Assembly: GCA_016286385.1 (NCBI GenBank) | Contig: JAEESO010000005.1 | Span: 57,413 to 121,412 of the forward strand | Reading direction: 5' to 3' | Source: Bacteroidales bacterium | Lineage (GTDB): Bacteria > Bacteroidota > Bacteroidia > Bacteroidales > UBA932 | Length of the DNA: 64,000 nucleotides | Shown: positions 34,842-42,771 of the stretch, piece after piece | Layout: each line of letters starts with the position of its first letter | Position numbering within the stretch: position 1 is the stretch's first letter | Notes under the pieces: model-generated | The model's input: only the letters and a program-made list of their open reading frames with translations | Told to the model about the DNA's origin: nothing | The model's database searches: none | Translations under genes and position numbers: made by a program

Positions 34842-37433
34842 TTATTGGTGCGCCTTCCGGTATTTCAGCGGCGTCTGGCCGTCGTGGAGGAGTTTGAAGC
34901 GGGTGGCGAAGTAACGCGGAGAAGAGTACCCCACTTTCTCAGAAATATCTAATATTGAGAAAGATGTGGTTGAAAGTAGTTCCTCCGCCATTGCCATCCT
35001 CTTTTCCTCAATGACCTCTGCCACTCCTTTGCCGAACGAAGCATTCATCTTATAATACAGCGTGGCGCGGCTCATGGCCATGTGGCCCGCAAGGTCCGAC
35101 ACGCTGAGACCCGGTTCTGAAATATGATGCTCAATGAACTCCTCCACCTTGGAAGTGAAAACGTGGTCCCTGGCCTTGAGTTCCTCCTCAAGGGCGCGGA
35201 GACGGCGTCGGCTGAGGCGGTCAATTCCAATTATGGCAAGAACAATGAATATCACCAGATACAGAAGGATCATTGGCGTAGACAGATACCACGGCCTTTT
35301 GATATGGATGGTAGAAATGATCTGGGGCCTGCTCCAGGTGCCGTCAGACTTGAGATAGGACACCCGCAACCTGTAGTGGCCAGGCTTAAGCGCAGGAAGG
35401 GAAATGGTTTGATCGAAGGAATCTGAGGTTATCTGAGAAGTTCCACTGAGCATATAGCGGTATAGAACACGCTCAAAGGGGTCTGATCCCACAAGATTGA
35501 TGGAAAGGTCCAGCGACTGATAGTTGTATGGCAGCTTCAGTGACTCCCTGGCGGGATCCCTGAGCTCTACCTGACGGTCTTCCGGCTCACCAAAATAGCA
35601 GTCTGCACCTATCTCCACAAAACCAGCATTACCGCCAAGGTACACGGAACCATCCGGGGCGCAGGTCCCGGCCATCATCTCATTTGCAGGAACACCGCGG
35701 TTCTCCCCGGTCATTTCAATGACGCCGTTCCTGCTCAGAAAAAGGGTATTATCGGCCGATATCCAGAGGTTGTCGGCCCCGTTACTCTCCAGTCGGCTCA
35801 CGCGGGAGAAAAGGGCGGTCTGGACCTTCTGGACCTGAGAGCTTCTGGGGTCGAAGGAATAAAGGCCATAATTTGTGCCGAACCACACCATTCCGCCATG
35901 ATATACTGCCGTGTTGATGTTTCCTATGACGGAATCCACACGGTAGATGAGATTGAGCTCCATTGTTTCCGTATCTATGGTAAAGATCCCAGGATCTGAA
36001 AACGCATAAATGGTCCCACTTCCGGAAACTCCTATCACCCTCAATTCAAGACCTTCCCCATCCGTGTTGTCCGAGAACCTGAGAAAACGGTGCGTGTGAT
36101 GGTCGTACAGATAAGTGTGCACCGCCAGAAATAGCATACGGCCATCCTCAAGAGCATACAGCGACGGGGAGTTACTGTTGAAACACTCCTCCGCGTTGGT
36201 AGCCCTGTCCTTTATCACAAACGGGGTGAAACGGGCCGTTTTCCTGTCTACCAGAAAATACCCCCTGTTGTAGGTTGCTACGCAGAGACGCCCGCTGTCA
36301 AAATCTTCTATTGCCGTAATCTTGAGTCCGTCTTTCCCGGCAAGGCAGGAAAGGCCAGAGTCCGGGTTGTAGCGCCAAAGTCCGCTGCCGTCTGTGCCCA
36401 GATAGACAAAGCCATCCTCCGAAGCCAATACATCAATTATCACGTTTTCCGCCTCCGGGTCCTTTCCGGTAAGGGAAAAGGCCTTGATGGGAGAGAGCTT
36501 AAGCCCCACCAGGCCGGCACGCACAGAGCCAACCCAGATATTGTTGTGCCGATCCTGGTACAGGGTGGTAACAGAGAGCGGTATTCCTGCCCCAGACTGC
36601 GCAAGCTGCCGGTCAAGAGGAACGATCTCATGAGTCTGAAGGTCCATTATCCACACGCTGGAGCCGTCAAAGCCCATCCACAAGGCTCCGTCAAAGACCA
36701 TGAGAGCCAGAAGGGGATCTACTGGAAGGCCGTCTTGTATGCCGATTGAAAATGACTCACGCCTTTCCTTCAGGTCATATCCCAATATTCCGTAATTGAG
36801 GATTGAGATGTAAAGGATATCATCGTCAAGGGCCGACGACATTATGAGGTTTCCCTCAAGGTGAGGAATATAAACGGCTTCCTGGCCGTCAGGGGTATGT
36901 ACCGCCAGTCCCTCCTTCCTGTCAAGGGAATAAAGGGATCCCTCCCTGTAAAACAATGAGATATAGTCCGTGTATACGTCTCCGTCATCACCGCTTATTG
37001 TGCCGGTATCAAAAGAGTAGAACTTGAGGCCGAAATGCGCGCCGAACCAAACACCTCCCGGAACATCCACGGCGCAGGTAACCGTACTCTCACTCACCAT
37101 GACAAAAGAATCTCCGGCTGGATCATACCAGAACAGCCCTTTGTCCGTAGACGTCCAAAGCGTGCCACGGCTGTCACAGTACAGCATATATATATAGGTA
37201 CCCTGCTGATAATTATCCTGACTGCCGATTACGGTGCGCAGCTCCCCGTTCCTGTACTCATTGAGTCCGAAACGCGTACCTATCCACAGAACCCCCCTCT
37301 CGTCATAAGCAACAGCCGTAACGGAAGACTGCGAAAGCCCATTTTCAATACCAATCTGCTTGCAATAGAAGCCGTCTGCCAACAAACTCCAATATTGAAG
37401 CAATAGGATAAACAAAAACAAACACTTTTTCAT
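34842..37433 (-). CDS. propeller-Y_Y_Y-AraC transmembrane regulator (PUL 2)
   Basis: The start at 37433 gives a clean signal peptide (MKKCLFLFILLLQYWSLLADG); an in-frame Met at 37466 is possible. The 863-residue protein has two seven-bladed propellers of two-component-regulator type (repeats such as GVLWIGTRFGLNEY and NIWVGSVRAGLVGL), a Y_Y_Y Ig-like domain (about 625-700), one membrane helix (MILLYLVIFIVLAIIGID) and a C-terminal AraC domain (SVSDLAGHMAMSRATLYYKM, then DISEKVGYSSPRYFATRFK). Classic hybrid two-component PUL regulators also have kinase and receiver domains and about 1,300-1,400 residues; here the AraC domain follows the membrane segment directly. It is divergent from PUL 2 and probably senses a beta-glucan oligosaccharide. 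Confidence 0.92.
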   Translation of the reverse strand: MKKCLFLFILLLQYWSLLADGFYCKQIGIENGLSQSSVTAVAYDERGVLWIGTRFGLNEYRNGELRTVIGSQDNYQQGTYIYMLYCDSRGTLWTSTDKGLFWYDPAGDSFVMVSESTVTCAVDVPGGVWFGAHFGLKFYSFDTGTISGDDGDVYTDYISLFYREGSLYSLDRKEGLAVHTPDGQEAVYIPHLEGNLIMSSALDDDILYISILNYGILGYDLKERRESFSIGIQDGLPVDPLLALMVFDGALWMGFDGSSVWIMDLQTHEIVPLDRQLAQSGAGIPLSVTTLYQDRHNNIWVGSVRAGLVGLKLSPIKAFSLTGKDPEAENVIIDVLASEDGFVYLGTDGSGLWRYNPDSGLSCLAGKDGLKITAIEDFDSGRLCVATYNRGYFLVDRKTARFTPFVIKDRATNAEECFNSNSPSLYALEDGRMLFLAVHTYLYDHHTHRFLRFSDNTDGEGLELRVIGVSGSGTIYAFSDPGIFTIDTETMELNLIYRVDSVIGNINTAVYHGGMVWFGTNYGLYSFDPRSSQVQKVQTALFSRVSRLESNGADNLWISADNTLFLSRNGVIEMTGENRGVPANEMMAGTCAPDGSVYLGGNAGFVEIGADCYFGEPEDRQVELRDPARESLKLPYNYQSLDLSINLVGSDPFERVLYRYMLSGTSQITSDSFDQTISLPALKPGHYRLRVSYLKSDGTWSRPQIISTIHIKRPWYLSTPMILLYLVIFIVLAIIGIDRLSRRRLRALEEELKARDHVFTSKVEEFIEHHISEPGLSVSDLAGHMAMSRATLYYKMNASFGKGVAEVIEEKRMAMAEELLSTTSFSILDISEKVGYSSPRYFATRFKLLHDGQTPLKYRKAHQ

Positions 37434-37453
37434 TACACATATAAATGTTTGTA

Positions 37454-37461
37454 CAAATTTA
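37454..37461 (-). promoter_or_regulatory. putative -7 box for the PUL 2 regulator
   Basis: TAAATTTG (complement of 37454-37461) lies 20 bases before the ATG at 37433. It overlaps an imperfect dyad ATGTTT/AAACAT in the divergent region between regulator and susC. Confidence 0.4.
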
Positions 37462-37547
37462 AACATTTTTTGGAAATAATGGTCACACCGTAGAGAAAAC
37501 GATTTGCCAAATTTGCATTAACCGAACCAACTAATAATCAAGCCAGT

Positions 37548-40500
37548 ATGAAAAAACTGTTAGTTTGTGTCCTTTTAGGCGCGGCATTTCTGGCCTCCCA
37601 GGCTCTTTGGGCCCAGGGCGGAAATGACTCCGGAGGGCGTAAAATTGTGGTTAAAGGTACGGTCACAGACAAAACCGGAGAGCCGGCCATCGGGGCCAGC
37701 ATCCTTGAAGTTGGAACCACCAACGGCGTGATCACGGACCTTGACGGCAATTTTGAAATTCAGACCACCCCTGGAACCACGCTGGTTGTATCCTGGATAG
37801 GGTACGCGGACTACAGCTTCCAGGCACGCGCCGGAGCCCCCCTGCGCATTGTTTTGGAAGAAGAGGCACTCATGCTTCAGGAAACAGTGGTAACAGCTTT
37901 CGCAACCCAGAAAAAGGTGAACGTGACCGGCGCAATCACAGCCGTCACGGGAGACGACGTTATCCAGGCTCCTGTGGCCAATGTATCATCGGCCCTGGTG
38001 GGTATAACGCCCGGCCTCAGCGCCGTGACAGTATCCGGAGAACCCGGTCAGGATGCTGCCGATATCGCCATCCGCGGTATTTCCTCCTATTCCGGTAGCA
38101 CCACTCCTCTTATTGTCATCGACGGCATCGAGCAGCCCACAAGGCAGGCCATGAGCATCCTCAATGGAATGAACCCCAACGACATTCTGGGAATAAGCGT
38201 GCTTAAAGACGCCTCCTCAACGGCTGTCTACGGTATCCGCGCAGCTAACGGCGTCATCATAGTCACAACCCGCCGCGGCCAGCAGGGACGTCCCAAGGTG
38301 AGTTTCTCCGGAAACTTCGGCCTTACCGGAGCAACCAACGTGCAGCGTGGCCTTTCCTCATATGAGTATGCCCTATTTAGGAACGAGGCCATTCAGAACG
38401 AAGTTGCAGGCTATGGCAGCACCCCTCTGCTGAACTACCTTTTCACGGATGAGGACCTCTGGAAATTCCAGAACAACAGGGACTTCACTCCGGAAGAGGT
38501 GGACGCCATGACCTGGCTTACTGCAGCACAGAAACAGCAGTTAAAAGACAGCCCCGCCCTTTATTACGGAACATCCGACGCATATGCGGAACTATACAGC
38601 CGCATAGCACCTCAGTGGAGCGCCAACGTAAACGTCTCCGGCGGTACTGAAAGGGTAAAATACTACGTTTCCCTCAACTACTTCGACCAGCAGTCCATCA
38701 TGCAGAACGCCAACTACTTTGGCGTGAAGACCGGCTCCCGCTATCAGAGGTACAACGTGAGGGCAAACATTGACGTAGACCTTTTCAAGAACACCACGCT
38801 CAGCGTGAACACCAGCGGCCAGTTCGGTTCCACAACGGGCCCCGGCACAGGTTCACTCTACAGCCGTTACAGCGGAATCATGCAGATTATCTATGAAGGA
38901 AACCCCTTCACCAACCGCAGCATGATCCTGGACGACAAACTGATTGTGGACTTCGATTACCCTCAGAACTCCGTCCAGGAAGGCCTCCACAAGCGCACTG
39001 ACAACGAAATGACCGGCGGCTGGCTGCCCGCCCTCCTCAGCCGTTCAGTGGGTACCACATCTAATACGCGTGTAGACGTGACAATGCGTCTCCGCCATGA
39101 CTTCTCCTGGCTCCTCAAGGGACTTGACCTCCAGGCCAGCGTCCGCTATCAGGAGAACTACAGCAAGGTGGCGGTCCAGTCCTTCGCAATCCCCCAGTAC
39201 CGCGTACGCCGAAGCCTCACCAACCCCAATGAGCTTGAGTTCTTTGGCGGCACGGTGGGCCCGGACAGCTATTCCTCCGGCTCCTGGGGCGGCATGCGTG
39301 ACTTCTATGCCGATATAGTCCTCAACTATCAGGGCAACTTCGGAAAGCACAATGTGGGCGGCCTCCTCCTTGGACGCGCCACCAAATACACCATGCCCTC
39401 CGACAGCTTCAACACTCCCAGCGGCCTTATCGGTACATCGGCCCGTCTTACCTACGACTACGACACAAGGTATCTGCTGGAGCTGAACTTCGCTCTTAAC
39501 GGTACAGAAAACTTTGCCGCAGACAGAAGGTTCGGTTTCTTCCCTGCGGCATCGGCCGGTTACGTGCTCACCAATGAGCCCTGGTTCCCGGAGAACCCCT
39601 GGCTTACATTCTTCAAGATAAGGGCAAGTTACGGCCTTGTGGGTAATGACCAGATTGGCGGCAAACGCTATCTCTACCTTCCTGGCACATACCAGATCAA
39701 TATGGGCCCCGGAAGCCTTACAAGCACCACGTCTTCCGGCTCCCTGCAGAGTAACTACTACCAGTTTGGAACCAGCACCGGCTCATACAACACCATCTAC
39801 ACCGGTTCTGCGGAAGGCGCCCTGGGTAACCCTCAGGTAACCTGGGAAAAATCTGAAAAGATAAGCGCCGGCCTTGAGACCAAGTTCTTCAGCGACAGGC
39901 TCTATTTCAATGCCGATTTCTTCTATGAGAACAGGCGTGACATCCTCACTACCCTTGGCGTTATCCCCATCACCTTTGGCGTTCCTTCCTGGGACACCGC
40001 AGCCGTAAACGTGGGACGCGTCACAAACCGCGGTTATGAGCTTGTTCTTGGCTGGAATGAAAAGCGCGGAGACTGGCGCTATTACATTGAAGGAAACGTC
40101 ACCTACGCTAAAAATACCATAGAATATATGGCCGAGGCCCCCAACCCTTATGACTGGATGAACCAGACAGGGCACTCTATCGGCCAGTATTACGGATATA
40201 AGACCGACGGCTTCTATGACACACTTGAAGAACTGAACAACCGGCCGTACTTTGCACAGAGCGCCGGCGCGGTGACCCTTGGCGACATCAAGTACGTAGA
40301 CCTCAACGGTGACGGCGTTATTGACTCCAAGGACCAGGGCCCCATAGGCTATCCCAACAGGCCTATGATGAACTTCGGCGGCAAGATAGGCGTAAGCTAC
40401 AAGGGCTTCGACCTGAAGGTGGTGCTTTCAGGTACGGCTATGGGGTCATACTACATCGCCCGTATCACCAGCCCGTTCTTCAAGAGGGCCGGTAACGCCT

Positions 40501-40892
40501 TCCTGTGGCAGTATGAGGGCCGATGGACTCCTGAAAAGGTAGCCGCCGGCACCCCCATCACCTACCCCCGTGCAGTGTATGACGCCAGCCAGGACCACTA
40601 TGACTTCGGTCCCAAGAGCCAGCTCTGGGCACTCGCTTCAGACCACCTGAGAATCAAGAATGTGGAGCTTGGATACACTTTCCCGGCAAATTCCGCATTC
40701 CTGAGGAAAGCAAAGATATCCATGCTCAGGGTATACCTCAACGCCAACAACCTGCTCACCCTGTTTGACCAGATGAGCCGGTATGGAATTGACCCCGAAA
40801 CCAAGGACAACCTTGGCGGCAGTGAAGGTAACATCTCCTACGTGTTCCCTCTCACCAGGACCACCAACATTGGCGTCAACATTAACTTCTAA
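37548..40892 (+). CDS. SusC/RagA TonB-dependent transporter (PUL 2, first)
   Basis: An 1114-residue outer-membrane transporter: signal peptide (ending ALWAQ), regulatory-like domain (KGTVTDKTGEPAIGASILEV, about 40-115), a plug with VTAFATQKKVNVTGAITAV and the STAVYGIRAANGVIIVTT block, and a beta-barrel ending TTNIGVNINF with terminal Phe. Full length and intact. It starts PUL 2 and is divergent from the propeller-AraC regulator. Together with the SusD-like protein 12 bases downstream it should import oligosaccharides; GH16 enzymes in the locus suggest mixed-linkage or beta-1,3-glucan. Confidence 0.95.
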   Translation: MKKLLVCVLLGAAFLASQALWAQGGNDSGGRKIVVKGTVTDKTGEPAIGASILEVGTTNGVITDLDGNFEIQTTPGTTLVVSWIGYADYSFQARAGAPLRIVLEEEALMLQETVVTAFATQKKVNVTGAITAVTGDDVIQAPVANVSSALVGITPGLSAVTVSGEPGQDAADIAIRGISSYSGSTTPLIVIDGIEQPTRQAMSILNGMNPNDILGISVLKDASSTAVYGIRAANGVIIVTTRRGQQGRPKVSFSGNFGLTGATNVQRGLSSYEYALFRNEAIQNEVAGYGSTPLLNYLFTDEDLWKFQNNRDFTPEEVDAMTWLTAAQKQQLKDSPALYYGTSDAYAELYSRIAPQWSANVNVSGGTERVKYYVSLNYFDQQSIMQNANYFGVKTGSRYQRYNVRANIDVDLFKNTTLSVNTSGQFGSTTGPGTGSLYSRYSGIMQIIYEGNPFTNRSMILDDKLIVDFDYPQNSVQEGLHKRTDNEMTGGWLPALLSRSVGTTSNTRVDVTMRLRHDFSWLLKGLDLQASVRYQENYSKVAVQSFAIPQYRVRRSLTNPNELEFFGGTVGPDSYSSGSWGGMRDFYADIVLNYQGNFGKHNVGGLLLGRATKYTMPSDSFNTPSGLIGTSARLTYDYDTRYLLELNFALNGTENFAADRRFGFFPAASAGYVLTNEPWFPENPWLTFFKIRASYGLVGNDQIGGKRYLYLPGTYQINMGPGSLTSTTSSGSLQSNYYQFGTSTGSYNTIYTGSAEGALGNPQVTWEKSEKISAGLETKFFSDRLYFNADFFYENRRDILTTLGVIPITFGVPSWDTAAVNVGRVTNRGYELVLGWNEKRGDWRYYIEGNVTYAKNTIEYMAEAPNPYDWMNQTGHSIGQYYGYKTDGFYDTLEELNNRPYFAQSAGAVTLGDIKYVDLNGDGVIDSKDQGPIGYPNRPMMNFGGKIGVSYKGFDLKVVLSGTAMGSYYIARITSPFFKRAGNAFLWQYEGRWTPEKVAAGTPITYPRAVYDASQDHYDFGPKSQLWALASDHLRIKNVELGYTFPANSAFLRKAKISMLRVYLNANNLLTLFDQMSRYGIDPETKDNLGGSEGNISYVFPLTRTTNIGVNINF

Positions 40893-40904
40893 ACGGACAG
40901 GGAT

Positions 40905-42752
40905 ATGAAAAAGATACGTATTGTAGCAATCATCGCCGCAGCCCTTATGAGTTTTACCGGCTGCAACCTGTTCCTGGAGATGCCGGAGGTAACCGGAAGC
41001 GTTTACCTTGAGGACGTATTCTCCAACCGCAAAGACACAGAGGGAATGCTCTGGAGGGCATATCACCGCGGTCTCCGCGAAGGCCTCCCGGAAGGCTGGG
41101 CCATCAACCACGGCACCCTGGCCTCCCTTTCCGGAGAAATCACCCGCGGTTACAGCTGGCACGCCGGCTATAATCTGGTTGTGAACGGCCCCACCACCGT
41201 TCTGGATGCCTCCGGGCAGTTCCAGGGCGCTCCGGCCAACTTCAACGAGAACTGGGAAGTTATCAGGGCCTGCTGGATAATCATAGCAAACATAGACAGC
41301 TGCCCTGAAATCTCCCCTGAAATGAAGGAGTACATGAAGGGAGAGGCTTACGCCCTTATCGCCTACCGATATGTGGGCATGTTCCAGCGCTGGGGCGGCG
41401 TTCCCATCGTGCGCCAGGCCAACGAGATGACCGATGACATAAACTTCCCCCGTGCATCGGCCCAGAAGACTCTGGAATTTGCCCTTGAGATGATTGGAGA
41501 GGCCGAATCCCGCCTCCCGGACACCTGGACGGACATCGAGCCCGGCTGCGGAGACAAGTGGGAAGGCAGGATCACCAAGGGAGCTGTCCTTGCAATGAAG
41601 GCCCGCCTCCTTACCTTCGCCGCCCGTCCGCTCTTCAACGCCGATCAATCTTACGCCAAGGAGTTTGGAATGGCTTACAGCGCCGATTCCCTCATCTGGC
41701 TGGGCGGAAAGGACCTCAACCGCTATCAGACGGCCATTGACGCCCACCTGGCAGTGATTAACTGGGCAAAAAGCAACGGTAAACAACTCATTTTCACGGC
41801 CGGAGAAGGCAACCGCAACACCTTTGAACAGGCCATAGACGACTACGGCCGCGGCGTTTCCCAGCTAAACGGACCGGAAACCCTCCTTGCATTCAAGGTG
41901 GAAAGCGATCAGCAGGTGTACAACAATATGACGGAGGGATACAACTGGAGCGCCTACGTAGACGCCGGTGAACGTTCTCTCCGTGGTGTTCTCACCAACT
42001 TTGTACGCCTGTACCGGGACAAGGACGGCAACGAAATAGACTGGCCAGTGGTTGGAGAGGACGCGCCGCGTCCCATCTCAGACTTCGAGGCCAACATCGA
42101 CAAGATTGAGCCCCGCTTCAGGGTGGATATCTGCGTTCCCGGCAAATTCGGCCGCTCCAACGACGGAGATGCCAAGTGGAACGAAGGCATCTGGTACATG
42201 GGAAGCCTTACTTCGGATGCCGGTATTGCAGCATCCATGGCCCGCGCCACGGAAGGCAGGTCAATAGGCGTTCCCACCAAGTTCTACTACAAGGCCGGCG
42301 CCCGCCGCTGGCTGGAGTTCCCGCTGTTCCGCCTGGCAGAAAATTACATGTCCCTGGCAGAATGCTACAACGAACTTGGAGACGATGTAAACGCACGTAA
42401 ATACTTGAATATCATCCGTAACCGTGCCGGCCTCCCGTCAGTGACGGAAACTGACCAGGCCAAACTGCGTGAACTGATAGTACGTGAAAGGGCCCTGGAA
42501 TTCTTTGAGGAGAACCAGCGCTACTACGACGTAAAGCATTGGAAGCATCCGGATATCGGCACCAAGATCCTTGGCGGTCCCATGACGGAAATCTCCTTCC
42601 TTACAACGGATGGTGCCAACACTATGGCGGCCCTCATCTCCTACTGGGACGCATACTCTTACACAGGCTACTGGCACCCCAAGTGGTTCCTTGAGCCTTT
42701 CCGCCAGGATGAGGTCAATAAGGGCATCATCGCCCAGAACCCCGGTTATTAA
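40905..42752 (+). CDS. SusD/RagB family lipoprotein (PUL 2, first)
   Basis: A 615-residue SusD-like lipoprotein, with lipobox MSFTGCNLFL (Cys20). Conserved segments include YMKGEAYALIAYRYVGMFQR, the central aromatic-rich region and the C-terminal LIVRERALEFFEENQRYYD that characterises the family. It is somewhat longer than average because of extra loops around residues 230-330. It follows the first SusC gene by 12 bases and precedes the second by 19. It is the expected lid of the transporter. Confidence 0.94.
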   Translation: MKKIRIVAIIAAALMSFTGCNLFLEMPEVTGSVYLEDVFSNRKDTEGMLWRAYHRGLREGLPEGWAINHGTLASLSGEITRGYSWHAGYNLVVNGPTTVLDASGQFQGAPANFNENWEVIRACWIIIANIDSCPEISPEMKEYMKGEAYALIAYRYVGMFQRWGGVPIVRQANEMTDDINFPRASAQKTLEFALEMIGEAESRLPDTWTDIEPGCGDKWEGRITKGAVLAMKARLLTFAARPLFNADQSYAKEFGMAYSADSLIWLGGKDLNRYQTAIDAHLAVINWAKSNGKQLIFTAGEGNRNTFEQAIDDYGRGVSQLNGPETLLAFKVESDQQVYNNMTEGYNWSAYVDAGERSLRGVLTNFVRLYRDKDGNEIDWPVVGEDAPRPISDFEANIDKIEPRFRVDICVPGKFGRSNDGDAKWNEGIWYMGSLTSDAGIAASMARATEGRSIGVPTKFYYKAGARRWLEFPLFRLAENYMSLAECYNELGDDVNARKYLNIIRNRAGLPSVTETDQAKLRELIVRERALEFFEENQRYYDVKHWKHPDIGTKILGGPMTEISFLTTDGANTMAALISYWDAYSYTGYWHPKWFLEPFRQDEVNKGIIAQNPGY

Positions 42753-42771
42753 CAGATAAATCCGTGAAGCA

